DNA of 64,000 nt from Agapetus fuscipes (lineage: Eukaryota; Arthropoda; Insecta; Trichoptera; Glossosomatidae): positions 1,674,001 through 1,738,000 of the forward strand of contig OX637337.1 of the NCBI GenBank assembly GCA_951799405.1. The letters run 5' to 3'. Of the stretch, positions 39,846 through 50,051 are shown one piece after another. Each line of letters opens with the position of its first letter. The first letter of the stretch is position 1. The notes below the pieces were generated by a model, which made no database searches, was not told the DNA's origin, and saw only the letters and a list, made by a program, of their open reading frames with translations. The position numbers and the translations under genes were made by a program.

Positions 39846-41936
39846 TTTTAAATGATGAAATATCTTTATCTTTTATATATTTAATAATATCGTCAAACTA
39901 TTGTTGAAAAAACACGCCCTTACACTTTTTGCTTCTTGAAAATTAAAAAAAAAAACACACAACAGATTTCCAATATACAATATTTTTAATTAATATTTTT
40001 AATATTCTTAAATATATTTTTATGTACACATTTTAATATGTTAAAGTCCTTACATATTTCTGTTTTTTGTACATTTACATTTTTTTCATTTTGAAGTTAA
40101 CTGACTACTTACATATAACATTCCTTAATATTAAGTCCTTCAAAAAACTTCTTAAAATTCTTCGTTATTTGTATTTTTAAAGTAATTTCACATAAAAACT
40201 ACAATTGATGTTAAAGTATACCTTACAATAACATTCTTCATAATACTTATTTATTTGATATAAGTTTAAAAATCAATGTTTTATTATCAAAGTGTCCATA
40301 CACAATTATACCCATTGTGAGTTTTCCAAAAAAAAATGAAAGAAACATAAAAATTTAATAGAGTAAAAAACAAAAAAAAAACATAAAAATATTTCTTTCT
40401 GTATTCAAAAACTTAAGTGTTTTGTTAAAAAAACAACACAAGATTTTATTATCTAAATATTACATTAAAGAAAGGATTTCTCACACATTATCCTTTATTT
40501 CTCTCACACTGCTAATGTATAATAAAATTATAAGGATAGATTTTATTGCAACTGAATAAAAACATTTCCCATTCAAAAATAATTGGAGGGAACACCTTTT
40601 TTACATATTTTTAATAGTAAGTTTATATTGTTATTATCATTTGACATTTTCTTATACTAATATACAAATGTTTTTTTTATGAAATTTTCGTTTTACTTTA
40701 CAAACGATTTAATGTCTAGTTAAATACAGATTTCCATTAATTTAATTTTTTATCTGATAGGATATTATGTATATAATTATAATAAAATAATAATATTATA
40801 AACTACATTATATTATATATGTTTCTAAAAAAAACTTTTATTTCATAATATTTCATGATTATTTAATAATAACATAAGATAAAAAGAAGCTTTGAAAATT
40901 CCTTTAAAAAAGGAAATTATTGTTTAACATTAATTTTAGAGACACAAAATTTATTTCAAACTTAGCTTATTGTTTATGACTAGATAGATTATAATTAATA
41001 TTAATTCTTATTTAATATTTGGCACCATCAAGAATTTTAAAGATACAAAATACTATAACAACTTTATTTTATTATCAGACGTTTCTTGTTAACAAATAAT
41101 ATTTGTTATACAATAGTTACATAGTTTTTTGTGTACAAAATAAATAAATGCTTATTTGTGTCCTGTGAAATAATTTTTCACTAAGAAATTGATTTTATTT
41201 TCAACCAAAATCGTGACAATTATTCAGGTGAAATATTTTTTCATAAATTTAAAAAAAATTAAAAATAATCCTTGAGCGAAATATAAAATATAATTAAAGG
41301 TTGTAATAAAATTCAAGTGCGCAAAAACACATCTATAAAAAAAAGTTTATTGAAAAAATCGCACTAAAAAATTACCAACGAAACTCAGAAAAACATTGTC
41401 TTTAATTTCAGGAGACCGTGTAAATGAATCTTTTGATAAATTATTTAAATACACAATAAAATAAAAACAATATTATTAAGAGGTAATAAAAATAAGGGAT
41501 TACCTACCAAAAGTATTTTCCATGATATGTTGCCTATTTGATAAATTATTTTTCGTAATTTATTTTCACAATTTAATTTTTGATTATTTCCGAATATTAT
41601 ATTCCTTGAAAATTGACTAGTGCATTTAGAAATTATTAAAAAATAAAAACTTGAAAAAGGAAAGAAAACACTTTTGGAGAGAATATTAATAACATTTTTT
41701 TTATTCTTAGAAATAATTGTTTTTTGAAAATGACAAAAAACTTGATATATTACATTTAATGCGTTGGACGTTTCAGAGACATGTATGAAGTAAATTGACA
41801 CATACAAGATATGAAAGATGACATTGATAAGTATGTAAGTCTAATTAACAGTATTAGTATTCGAATATCAGGCACGTTCACTGCGTAGAGGCAAAGGTAT
41901 CCCAAAGTAATTAATTTATAATTTAAATTCTCGCAT
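39846..41936. other. Repeat-poor, very AT-rich stretch downstream of the Ig gene
   Basis: Over 2 kb without any of the repeats that crowd the rest of the window. On the minus strand it is downstream of the Ig gene stop codon and could include a long 3' UTR, but the RTE copy at 41937-42515 intervenes. Many TTTATT (AATAAA on the minus strand) matches exist; none can be singled out. Confidence 0.4.
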
Positions 41937-42264
41937 TCGTAATGATGAAAGACTGACGAAGAAAGTATATGTTGCAAGAATAGATGGATGTCGTTGTAGA
42001 GGAATACCGACAAACGTATGGATGGACCAAATTTCCGAAATTGAGAATGAATGGAATATAGAGAGTCACAATAAAAGGAAAATCTGAATGAAGAAGTTCA
42101 TGACTCTGGAGGGAATGAAAGAAGTAGGTAAGGACAGAAAGAAATGGCGGTTAATCTGTGATGTTGGCGGCTAGGGTTTTTTAAATTAAAATTATTTTTC
42201 TGTTAGTTTTTGATGTCCATACATGTTATAATTTGTTGATTTTAAAAATGTAATTTGTTGTGTA
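41937..42264 (+). pseudogene. RTE 3' fragment with C-terminal codons and UTR
   Basis: The fragment begins NDERLTKKVYVARIDGCRCR-like, then PTNVWMDQISEIENEWNIES-like sequence and KEVGKDRKKW near 42130. Point changes and stops disrupt the frame (for example a TGA after KRKI). It lies just downstream of the Ig gene stop codon, in the opposite orientation, and may overlap its 3' UTR. Confidence 0.85.
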
Positions 42265-42515
42265 TGTTCCTTGACTTATAGGTTGATACCTATGCGGCTG
42301 ACCACCAATGCTGTAGAAAATGGTTCGCTTTGCCAATGTCACCCCTGTTTCAGGGAAGGTCAGCAGGAGTTGCATGTATGTTCATTTGAGATTCGGCTTT
42401 TATATTGTAGGACTACATGCAGTATGTTTAAGCGCGTGCATGTTTGTTTGTGAAAGTGCATATAATGTGAATCTTTAATGTTACATATATTTCACAACTT
42501 AGATAAGATTTGATT
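42265..42515 (+). repeat. RTE tail module attached to an RTE fragment
   Basis: It starts TTCCTTGACTTATAGGTTGA and ends CACAACTTAGATAAGATT. This is the fourth copy in which a tail module follows an RTE coding end. Confidence 0.85.
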
Positions 42516-42601
42516 AGATTTGCCTCGACGTAATGTTCGTTCCTGTATCACTCAGGATGGGGTTGATAGCCTTGATGTGTGTTGGGGATTCAGCAAACAG
42601 A

Positions 42602-42744
42602 TCATCTCAGGAGACAGGTGGATGCCAGTGTGATGATGATGGACGTATGGATGGATGCCATGACCATCATCTTGGATGCAGAAGAACCTTGGCGCATGTC
42701 CTTGGGAGCGTGTTCTCCATGGTTTAGAACTGTGTCTTTTAAAT
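42602..42744 (-). CDS. DIP/lachesin-like gene, last coding exon with GPI-type hydrophobic C-terminus
   Basis: After a poly-pyrimidine tract and CAG acceptor, this exon completes the codon left by the linker exon and reads 47 residues to TGA at 42604-42602. The end of the protein is MMVMASIHTSIIITLASTCL then LR, a hydrophobic stretch with almost nothing after it, preceded by small residues (QGSSAS). That is the layout of a GPI-attachment signal, and several fly DIP proteins and lachesin are GPI-anchored. The whole chain of five exons has compatible phases, which supports this exon although linker and tail sequences are poorly conserved in the family. The 3' UTR should continue below 42602, interrupted or followed by an RTE copy at 41937-42515. 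Confidence 0.78.
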
Positions 42745-42817
42745 CTGAAAAAAAAATGGAATATTAGTTTTGGCTCCAAAAATTTTAAGTTATACTATAT
42801 TGATTGGGTGACATAAT

Positions 42818-43006
42818 GTCCCCTAGTGCTTGTTTGGCTCATCTACTATTTTATTGAAAGATGACCTTTCAATGAAATTGTCTTGAGAATCACATTTACA
42901 CAATCTGAGCTAAGAAAAAAACATAAAACACGATCATGTGAGGTTTCTTTAAATATTTTTTAAATTAATCTCTATCGGAGATAAGCCAAACAAGCACTAA
43001 AACAAC
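42818..43006. mobile_element. MITE 2, full length, internal deletion
   Basis: AGTGCTTGTTTGGCTCATCT at the left and AGATAAGCCAAACAAGCACT at the right (19 of 20 inverted bases match). It lies in the last intron of the Ig gene. Confidence 0.85.
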
Positions 43007-43039
43007 GATTAATGAAAATAAACCATGCGACCTTCTGTA

Positions 43040-43134
43040 ATCTATGATCTAAGATGCAAAGATAAATTAAAATAAACGAATCATAATAGATGCATGCCCA
43101 CTAGGTACACGTAAAAGTTCGCGCTTACAAATGC
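43040..43134 (-). repeat. RTE tail module, 3' part
   Basis: GATCTAAGATGCAAAGATAA to AAGTTCGCGCTTACAAATGC; it ends against a SINE A. Confidence 0.75.
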
Positions 43135-43135
43135 A

Positions 43136-43430
43136 GTTACGCCACTAAGCTACACGAAGGGCCGCACGTGGCAAGTGGAACACATTTATTTCTACAGGGA
43201 AGAGGGCTGGCCTTACGCCAACTACTTCACTTGAAGTGTAGGTCCCCCAGCTTCCAAGGCAGCTGGTACTCATTTCTTGTGAAGGCAGACTAAACCTTGC
43301 CGGTATCGTATTTCGGGTTTGAAAGAAACACCGAAACGGGAAATCATTTCTAACGCCCTCGGTGGGATTTGATCCCAAGTTGTCGGCATAGAATGCAAAC
43401 ATTCTGCCAACTGAGCTACCGACCGGAAAA
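43136..43430 (-). mobile_element. SINE A, full length, small deletion
   Basis: GTTACGCCACTAAGCTACAC to TGCCAACTGAGCTACCGACC. It lies in the last intron of the Ig gene. Confidence 0.9.
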
Positions 43431-43795
43431 AATGGACTTTTTTTTGTAAAAGTTTTTTGGTAAATCCCCAGAAGAACAATATCATGCATACGCCTGTTTT
43501 TTCTTGTTACATTCGTTTTTACAATGGAAACGAAACAAAAAACATTCAAATTAAATTTTATTTTCACTTAAAAAAATAATAAAAAAACTACAAAAAAAGT
43601 GAAATAAAAAAAACAAGATAGACTAAAAAAACTGACGAAAAAAAAACAGAAATTAAAAAATGTTAATACGTTATATTCACAGAACTAAAACAAAAACAAT
43701 ATCTATTTGTTTGTTTTCTGAGAATTAAGAAATACTTTTTTTTGTAAAAATGTTTATTCTATTTATTCTACAAACATACTTTTCGTCTAACTCAC

Positions 43796-43858
43796 CTTCC
43801 ACCATGTTTCCTAGTTCATCGATTGACCCGCGTGGGAGGTTCGGGTATAATTTTATTT
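43796..43858 (-). CDS. DIP/lachesin-like gene, short linker exon after Ig3
   Basis: This 63-bp exon has acceptor TTGCAG and donor GTGAGT. With the base carried over from the Ig3 exon it reads EIKLYPNLPRGSIDELGNMV then E, so the junction gives V-Y-E-I, the conserved end of Ig3 in DIP proteins. It is 21 codons with one base left over, which fits the final coding exon exactly. The peptide is polar and low in hydrophobic residues, consistent with a membrane-proximal stalk. Its small size makes it easy to miss by automated gene finding. The identification rests on the splice sites, the phase match and the YEI junction, not on family-wide conservation of the linker itself. Confidence 0.85.
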
Positions 43859-44709
43859 CTGCAATTATAAAAAAGAAAAATAACTTTGTGCTAGCGTCAT
43901 AATGATTTATTTTCGTTAAAAGTATGTTAATAATATAAATAAGAAGCCTTAAATCTGTCAATTGAGGGTAAAATGAATACACGATCAAGATAAATTTTAA
44001 CCATCTAGTATTATGGTGATGAATGAAAGATACTGCTTTTATAATTAAAAAGCGCAATAAGCTTAAATATTATTGTAATAAATAAAAAAAAGTACGATTT
44101 TTGAGACTGCAATAAAATAATTTAAAAAAATGTGGAACCATTTTCAAAATCACATTAAGAAATAATGAAATAAATAAATCTAATGGAAGAAGAATAATTG
44201 TGAAAAAGAAACAGAAAATAAATAACCCAAAAATAAATTAAAGAAACACGAATTTAATGACTATGGTTTGTAATTTAAGCTGAAGTTCATTTTATGTGTA
44301 TTTAACCTATTTCTTTGATTTGATACTTAAGAAAAATTAATTTTGCATATTTTCAATCAGTACTAAAACACACAATTGAATGGAGTGAGCCTTGTTAGTA
44401 TATGAAATCAAGTAATTTCATACAATAATGTTAAATTTTAAGACGTATCAAAATAAATTGCATTTTTTTATTTATTAAAACAATTTAATTTTTAAAATGG
44501 GCTCAATATCACCATGTTTCTTGTTGATCCCCAAACAAAAATGGTTCACAAACTTTAATATCTTTTCCCCTGTTTTATTAAAATAATAATGTCACCCTGG
44601 AAAAAGGTCTTACAGCTTTCCGTTTACCGAGAGAAGCATGTAAACTTCCCCTTTACTAATTAATTTCAGTGACAACTTAAACAAAGAGCAGATTAGTTTT
44701 GTGTCTCAC
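43859..44709 (-). other. Ig-gene intron, unique AT-rich sequence
   Basis: GT-AG intron between the Ig3 end and the linker exon. No repeat recognised. Confidence 0.75.
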
Positions 44710-44858
44710 CGTAAACCCTCAAGGTTCCCTCCGCCTTGCCCAGCGAGTTGGTGGACACACAGTTGTACGTGCCGCCGTCCGCGTTGGAGAACTTCTTGAT
44801 CACCATCCACATGGAGACCTTGTAGGAGAAGCGCTCCTCCTTAATGGCGTACTTGGGC
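44710..44858 (-). CDS. DIP/lachesin-like gene, exon encoding the second half of Ig domain 3
   Basis: This 149-bp exon has acceptor GACCAG and donor GTGAGA. It completes a Gly codon split 2+1 with the previous exon and reads on for 49 codons. The peptide shows the Ig3 D-to-G strands: GPKYAIKEERFSYKVSMWMV, IKKFSNADGGTYNCVSTNS, then LGKAEGTLRVY. The D-x-G-x-Y-x-C motif gives the second disulphide Cys and tyrosine corner, and NSLG..EG.LRVY is the family's usual G-strand ending. Codon use here is more GC-rich than the surrounding AT-rich intron, as expected for a real exon. A longer open frame runs 5' into the intron but is not part of the mRNA by splice logic. Confidence 0.93.
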
Positions 44859-45929
44859 CTGGTCAAACATACAAAATGGTGATTAATTGTATACACAGCA
44901 CCATAGCGTGCTTTGGGAAGAACGCGAAAGAAGAGTTTGTGTCTGTAAATGGTTCCAAAAATGATAAAAAAAGGGAAATATAGATGGAACTTGGAAGTCA
45001 TTTAACGGAAAGACTGAGAAAACAGGGATAGATCAAATGGAAAAAGTTCTTAAAATGCAGAAATATATCATTTAAAGCATTGAATGAAATTAAAACTATA
45101 AAAAAACATGAAAAAATCCGTACCTCTTCTGTATCAAAAAATGTCTAAAGGGGTCAATGCATTTTTTTCATGTAGGTACGTTAACTTGCAGAATGAGTTT
45201 TAGTAAATTTTCCAGTGATTTTTTTTGTGTATTGTTATGTGCATGATGAGCATTGTTGTATGTAAACATTGGAATAAGTAATTCTAAAAAGAGCTTCGTT
45301 CATGATTATGTTAAATAACTAAGGACTCAGAACGCATCCTTGTCGTACACCTTTACAAATTTTAAACAATCCGATGTCTTTGTATTACGTAAGAACCAAA
45401 AAATACTATAACATTTCATTGTGTATCCACTATTTATATAGGATTGGAAACAATAAATAAAAATAGAGTCGATAGTTTTAAATGCTACAATTTAAGAATG
45501 CTAATAGAGAGGAAAATTTACAACCGAAGCATGCAATAAAATGATACAAATGTTGATCAATGAAAATTTCCCAGTCGTACAAGCCAGAACCGAGAGGGGC
45601 AGAGGGGGGGCAATAATAATAAATCTATATAATGGATTCCATTGTACAAGTTGGCATTATTGGGGTCTCCCTTTATCACCCTCTCCCACACCACCCCCAC
45701 CTCGCAACTTAAGCCAGTCACGCGCTAACAAAAGCGACCTGTGGATTCACTGCGGAGTATCATCAGATTCTGTGAACACGGCCAATAAAACATCCCATAA
45801 GTAATTGTGATCTGTCGCTATTCCATTAGATGTGAACTGCGTGAAAACTGCTTTCGTGCAGAATTTTACCTCATAGTCGATTTCCAGATTGGTTGAGAAT
45901 GAGACTCGGAAATATAAAAAAAAGTATCT
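44859..45929 (-). other. Ig-gene intron, left part
   Basis: No repeat recognised up to the split RTE tail at 45930. A GC-rich patch with CCCTCTCCCACACCACCCCC lies near 45685. Confidence 0.6.
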
Positions 45930-46460
45930 ATGTAGCTTAACTAATAGGTTTGTATGCGGCTGACCACCCATGCTGTAGAAAATGGTTCACTTTGCCAATG
46001 CCAACTCTGTTTCAGAGAAGGTTGGTAAGAGTTCCAAGGTGTATGTTCATTTAAGATTTGGGTTTTTTTTGTCGTAGGTTCCCATGCGGGATGTGCAAGC
46101 GCGAACCTATACGTGTTTGCTCGTGAGAATGCATATACTCGTAATTTTTTTATGATTGTGGTGAGGTTCTTTTAATCAAACTGCAATTTATTTTACACAA
46201 TGTCGTTTTACAATTTACTGATTTCGATCTCTTGCTTTAGCGACTTCACGGCTCAGTATTTTTTCGACTCTGGTCTCTCACACGATTGCGGTCCAAATAT
46301 ACAGCGTCTGAACGGACGTTTCTCGACTGTTCTCGATTTGTGGATGATTTCAGAGCGTTGTTCCACCAGCGTGATTAGAATGCATTAATACCACCATACG
46401 CCCGTAACAATATGAATCCCCAATACAACATATCTTTGCAACTTAGATTAGATTAGATAT
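45930..46460 (+). repeat. RTE tail module split by a ~258-bp insertion
   Basis: AGCTTAACTAATAGGTTTGT to ATGCATATACTCGTAA, then foreign DNA (46145-46402), then CGTAACAATATGAATCCCCA to GCAACTTAGATTAGATTAGA. It sits in an Ig-gene intron and ends about 10 bp from the splice donor of the Ig3 exon. Confidence 0.85.
46145..46402. mobile_element. Unidentified ~258-bp insertion in an RTE tail, candidate solo LTR
   Basis: The interrupted tail module resumes after a CGTAA repeat on both sides (46140-46144 and 46403-46407), consistent with a 4-5 bp target duplication. The insert has mixed composition with CGACTTCACGGCTCAG and TCTCGACTGTTCTCGATTTG and no open frame of note. It lacks clear TG...CA ends, so a solo LTR is only one possibility. 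Confidence 0.55.
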
Positions 46461-46474
46461 ATGATTATTCTTAC

Positions 46475-46613
46475 CCGTCGAGAAGCATTTCTCCTCCGTT
46501 CTTGACCCAATAGTTGATCGTGTTTGGGAAAGCTTCCACATAGCATTGCAACTTAACATCTGTATTCAGAGGAGCTCCCAGCAGCTGGTTGGGGACTTTG
46601 ATGGTCGGAGGAA
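46475..46613 (-). CDS. DIP/lachesin-like gene, exon encoding the first half of Ig domain 3
   Basis: This 139-bp exon has acceptor TTTCAG and donor GTAAGA. It completes a Phe codon begun by the exon at 52844-52972, then reads 45 further codons and leaves two bases. The product starts FPPTIKVPNQLLGAPLNTDV, then KLQCYVEAFPNTINYWVKNG, which matches the A-to-C strands of DIP/lachesin Ig3: VPNQL-GAPL block, B-strand Cys (residue 24 of the exon) and the core Trp of YW (residue 36). The intron separating it from the previous exon is 6.2 kb and contains an RTE element, a minisatellite and truncated retrotransposons. A simple TTAGATTAGAT retroelement tail sits only about 10 bp outside the donor. Confidence 0.93.
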
Positions 46614-46624
46614 CTGAAAGAAAC

Positions 46625-47055
46625 AAGCGCAAGAGTTCACATTTAACAACAAGAGATCAAATTTAACAAAAAAAGTTCAAATTTAGCAAGAGTTCAAATT
46701 TAACAAGAGTTCGAATTTAACAAAAAAAGTTCAAATTTAACAAGAGTACAAATTTAACAAAAAAAGTTCGAATTTAACAAGAGTTCAAATTTAACAAGAC
46801 TTCAAATTAAACAAGAGTTAAAATTATACAATAGTACGAATTTAACAAAAAAAGTTCAACCTGATGATGACTACTGTGTAGTCCAAAACGTTTGTGTCCT
46901 TTAAAAAAATAAAAATAAAAAGTGAAAATAAAACAGATTTTTTAATAACTAAATAAAGATGAATTTTCAGTGTTAATGCACCAACCATCCAAAATATTTA
47001 AAAAGTTCAAATTTAGCAAGAGTTTAAATTTAACAAAAAAAGTTCAAATTTAACA
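46625..47055. repeat. Minisatellite, ~16-17-bp unit
   Basis: Degenerate AGTTCAAATTTAACAAG and AAAAAAAGTTCAAATTTAAC units fill the region, starting just 5' of the Ig3 exon acceptor and interrupted at 46856-46995. The array resumes at 50084 after the RTE insertion. Confidence 0.88.
46856..46995 (+). repeat. Hairpin-motif repeat inside the minisatellite
   Basis: CCTGATGATGACTAC-TGT-GTAGTCCAAAACG has a perfect 6-bp stem but CAAA in place of GAAA. GTGAAAATAAAACAG and TTTTCAGTGTTAATGCACCA follow. Confidence 0.72.
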
Positions 47056-47056
47056 A

Positions 47057-47920
47057 GTGTTCAGGAATGGAAGTGTGTGTAAAAGGAAGTATGTGAAACA
47101 GGAAGAATGGATATTTGCAACGTGGAATGTTAGAGAATGGAATGACTGTAAAGAGAATGAAATTACTGATATTATGGAAAAGAGAAGAATACAAGTGATG
47201 TGCGTGACTGAAATAAAAATGATCGGGGATGGAGAAAAGGTATTGAAGAATGAGGAGTATTTTATTTGGAGTGGAATTAAGGATGGATATAAGAGACAAG
47301 GCGTGGGAGTAATTTTGAGCGAACGGGCTAAAATGTGTGTAAGTAATTATGAAAGAATATGTCCTAGGATTCTGTTGGTAAGAATGAGATTAGGACGTGT
47401 GAAAATTCTAATGGTAGCGTGTTATGCTCCAGTAGAATCTGATAGCAGAGAAGAAAGAGATGAATTCTGGGAGAGTGTAAATAATGTACTAAGAATGAAA
47501 GATGAGAATGAACGAATTATCTTATTAGGAGATATGAACGGATGGATTGGTATGAAACGAGATGATTGCGGAATGGTTGTGGGTCCGAGTGGTAGAGGAA
47601 GGATGAATAATAATGGACGAAAGCTTGTCAATACATGTATAGAACACAGACTTTTTGCAACAAACACCTGGTTTAAACACCAAGACTTGCATCTCTATAC
47701 ATGGCAAAATAGGGCAGGCAATCGAACAATTATTGATTATATATGCGTAGATGAAAGAATGAGAGGATATGTGAGAGATGCAAGAGTGTACCGTGGAGCT
47801 GAACTCAGCACAGACCACTATTTGTTATGCGCGAGAATAATGGTAGGGGATTGTAAGAAAGGAAAGAAAAAAAATATTGTTAAGAATGAAAAGAATAAAA
47901 GTGGAAAATTTGAACGATGA
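47057..47920 (+). CDS. RTE endonuclease domain (N-terminal part of the polyprotein)
   Basis: These 287 codons form an APE-like endonuclease that would nick the target strand. Motifs in order: FATWNVREWND (N of the metal site), MCVTEIKM (catalytic Glu), GVGVILSERAK, VACYAPVESD, LLGDMNGWIG (GD.N), WQNRAGNRTIIDYICVDERM and the final LSTDHYLLCARI (DH catalytic pair). These are the usual RTE/BovB-like forms. The frame closes at a TGA at 47918, where the reverse-transcriptase frame, offset by +1, is already open. The frame change is most simply one extra base near 47875-47915, in a stretch with A and T homopolymers. The initiating Met may be missing because of 5' truncation. Confidence 0.88.
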   Translation: MFRNGSVCKRKYVKQEEWIFATWNVREWNDCKENEITDIMEKRRIQVMCVTEIKMIGDGEKVLKNEEYFIWSGIKDGYKRQGVGVILSERAKMCVSNYERICPRILLVRMRLGRVKILMVACYAPVESDSREERDEFWESVNNVLRMKDENERIILLGDMNGWIGMKRDDCGMVVGPSGRGRMNNNGRKLVNTCIEHRLFATNTWFKHQDLHLYTWQNRAGNRTIIDYICVDERMRGYVRDARVYRGAELSTDHYLLCARIMVGDCKKGKKKNIVKNEKNKSGKFER

Positions 47921-50051
47921 CAATGTGCAAGATGAATATCAAAGTGAGATTGCCAAAAGATTAAATATGGATGAACTACAAAAAATGAAAGATGAAGGAT
48001 GTGTGGAAAAAGTGTGGCAAATGATGAAGAAAGAACTGACCGAATCTGCTAGGATGACATGCGGAGAAACAAATGTTGGTAAGAAAAAAGGTGATGCCTG
48101 GTGGAATGATGGAGTGAAAGAAGCAGTAGAGCAAAAGAAGGAAGCGTATATGAGATGGTTGAAAGATAAAGGTAATTTAAATTTGGAAATGATGTATAAA
48201 AGGGCAAAAATGAATACTAAAAAGCTTGTGTATGAAAGTAAGATGGAATTAGAGAAGAAAAATAATGAAAAGGCACAGCAGGACTTCCACACCAACAAAA
48301 AAATGTTCTGGAGTTGGGTTCGGAATAATAACGAAAGTGTGGGAGCAACAACTCCGGGCATAAAGAATGCGCAGGGAGTCTTGCTGTGGGATGAAGATGA
48401 TGTATGTAATAGATGGAAAGAATACTTTGAAGAAATATTAGGACAGGGTGAAAGAAATTTATATGAATGTGACCCTACAAATGAAAGTAATGAGGATATT
48501 TTGAAAGAGGAAATAAAAGCAAGCATAAAAGAGCTGAAGAATGGAAAGGCTGCAAGTATGGATGGATTGAATGCTGAGATGTTAAAGGCAGGAGGAGAAT
48601 ATGTGGTAGAGTGGATGTTTGAATTATGCAAGATGTGTATGAAAGACAGGGTAGTACCGATGGACTGGAGAAAGGCGGTCATTGTCCCTATTTACAAGGG
48701 TAAAGGGGACAAGAAAGACTGCCGTAACTTCAGGCCCATTAGTCTCCTTAGTATACCTGGGAAAGTCTTATGCAAAATTGTCATAAAAAAAGTGAGAATG
48801 GCCACCGATCACAGGGTCTCTGATATTCAATCTGGCTTTATGCCAGGACGAGGTTGTGTGGACCAAATCTTTACTCTCAGACAGATTGTTGAAAAACATC
48901 TGGCTGTGGGGAGGGTGGTCTACGCAGCATTCGTAGATCTTGAGAGGGCCTTTGACTCGGTGGACAGATGTATGCTGTGGAATGTTCTCAGGAAGTACGG
49001 TGTGAATGATAATCTTCTGAATGTGATACGTGCCATCTATGAAAATAGTTCGGCATGTGTAAGAGTGGATGGGAGATATAGTGACTGGTTTGATGTATAT
49101 AAGGGAGTGAGGCAAGGCTGCGTGATGAGTCCATGGTTGTTTAATATAATCATGGACAGTTGCATAAAAGAAGCTGGAATATCAGAGAGCGGAGTGAAAG
49201 TGGGTGAAACAAGAGTTGGAGTACTTCTTTATGCTGATGATGCTATAGTTTTAGCTGACTCGGCGGAGGAACTCCAAACGATGTTAACCAAACTAAATGA
49301 TGCATTTTGTAAGAATAGCTTGAAAGTAAATGCGAATAAGACAAAAGTATTAGTTTTTGACAGGAATGAAGTATGTGAGGAACTTACAATTAATTTGAAT
49401 GGAATAAAAGTTGAAGTAGTGAATGAGTTTGACTATTTAGGAAGTAAGTTTGAGGCGAATGGTAAGATGACGAAAGAATTAGAGAAGCGTGCCAGCAAAG
49501 GAAGATGCGTGATAGGAGCGTTTGGTAGAATAGCGAAGAATAAAAGGATACCAAAGAAAATGAAAATGGCGGTACACAATTGTATTTTGTTGCCGACCCT
49601 GATGTATGGAAGCGAGTCATGGACGTTGAATGAAAGAGAAGTAAATAAGGTATGCACCGTAGAAATGGCCCATCTGAGAAGTATGACAGGAAAAACACTG
49701 AAAGATAGAGTGAGAAACGAATGGGTTCTAAATGAATGCGGAGTAAAAGAAAGCGTGAAAGTGAAAGTTCAAAGAAGTGTGATGCGATGGTTTGGACATA
49801 TTGAAAGGATGAATGAAGACCGACTGACAAAAAGAGTGTATAAAGGGAATGTAACAGGTAAGCGTGGAAGGGGAAGACCTAGGAAACAATGGATTGATCA
49901 GATAAATGAGATTGCGAATGAATGGAATCTACAGAGTGGAAACAAGAGAAGAGCATGCATGAAAAGAGTGATGAAATTAGATGAAATGAAAGAAGTATGC
50001 AAGGACAGAGTCAAGTGGAGGCACTTGTGTGGAGGTACTGGCCACCCCTAG
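47877..50051 (+). CDS. RTE reverse transcriptase
   Basis: These 724 codons contain a full RT. Landmarks: KAVIVPIYKGKGDKKDCRNF then RPISLLS (~286), QSGFMPGRGCVDQIF, AAFVDLERAFDSVDR (~350, first Asp), GVRQGCVMSPWLFN and VLLYADDAIVLA (~452, catalytic DD). These YADDA and GC-MSPWLFN forms are those of the RTE clade. After the RT come HNCILLPTLMYGSESWTL, VMRWFGHIERM and GRGRPRKQW, common to arthropod RTE C-termini, and the protein ends HLCGGTGHP. No stop interrupts it. It is joined upstream to the endonuclease through a frameshift, so this copy is probably not autonomous. Confidence 0.92.
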   Translation: MLRMKRIKVENLNDDNVQDEYQSEIAKRLNMDELQKMKDEGCVEKVWQMMKKELTESARMTCGETNVGKKKGDAWWNDGVKEAVEQKKEAYMRWLKDKGNLNLEMMYKRAKMNTKKLVYESKMELEKKNNEKAQQDFHTNKKMFWSWVRNNNESVGATTPGIKNAQGVLLWDEDDVCNRWKEYFEEILGQGERNLYECDPTNESNEDILKEEIKASIKELKNGKAASMDGLNAEMLKAGGEYVVEWMFELCKMCMKDRVVPMDWRKAVIVPIYKGKGDKKDCRNFRPISLLSIPGKVLCKIVIKKVRMATDHRVSDIQSGFMPGRGCVDQIFTLRQIVEKHLAVGRVVYAAFVDLERAFDSVDRCMLWNVLRKYGVNDNLLNVIRAIYENSSACVRVDGRYSDWFDVYKGVRQGCVMSPWLFNIIMDSCIKEAGISESGVKVGETRVGVLLYADDAIVLADSAEELQTMLTKLNDAFCKNSLKVNANKTKVLVFDRNEVCEELTINLNGIKVEVVNEFDYLGSKFEANGKMTKELEKRASKGRCVIGAFGRIAKNKRIPKKMKMAVHNCILLPTLMYGSESWTLNEREVNKVCTVEMAHLRSMTGKTLKDRVRNEWVLNECGVKESVKVKVQRSVMRWFGHIERMNEDRLTKRVYKGNVTGKRGRGRPRKQWIDQINEIANEWNLQSGNKRRACMKRVMKLDEMKEVCKDRVKWRHLCGGTGHP

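Noticed and set aside
47939..48682. 247-codon minus-strand open frame
   Set aside because: It is antisense to the RTE reverse transcriptase, low in complexity and rich in S, F and L; a shadow frame.
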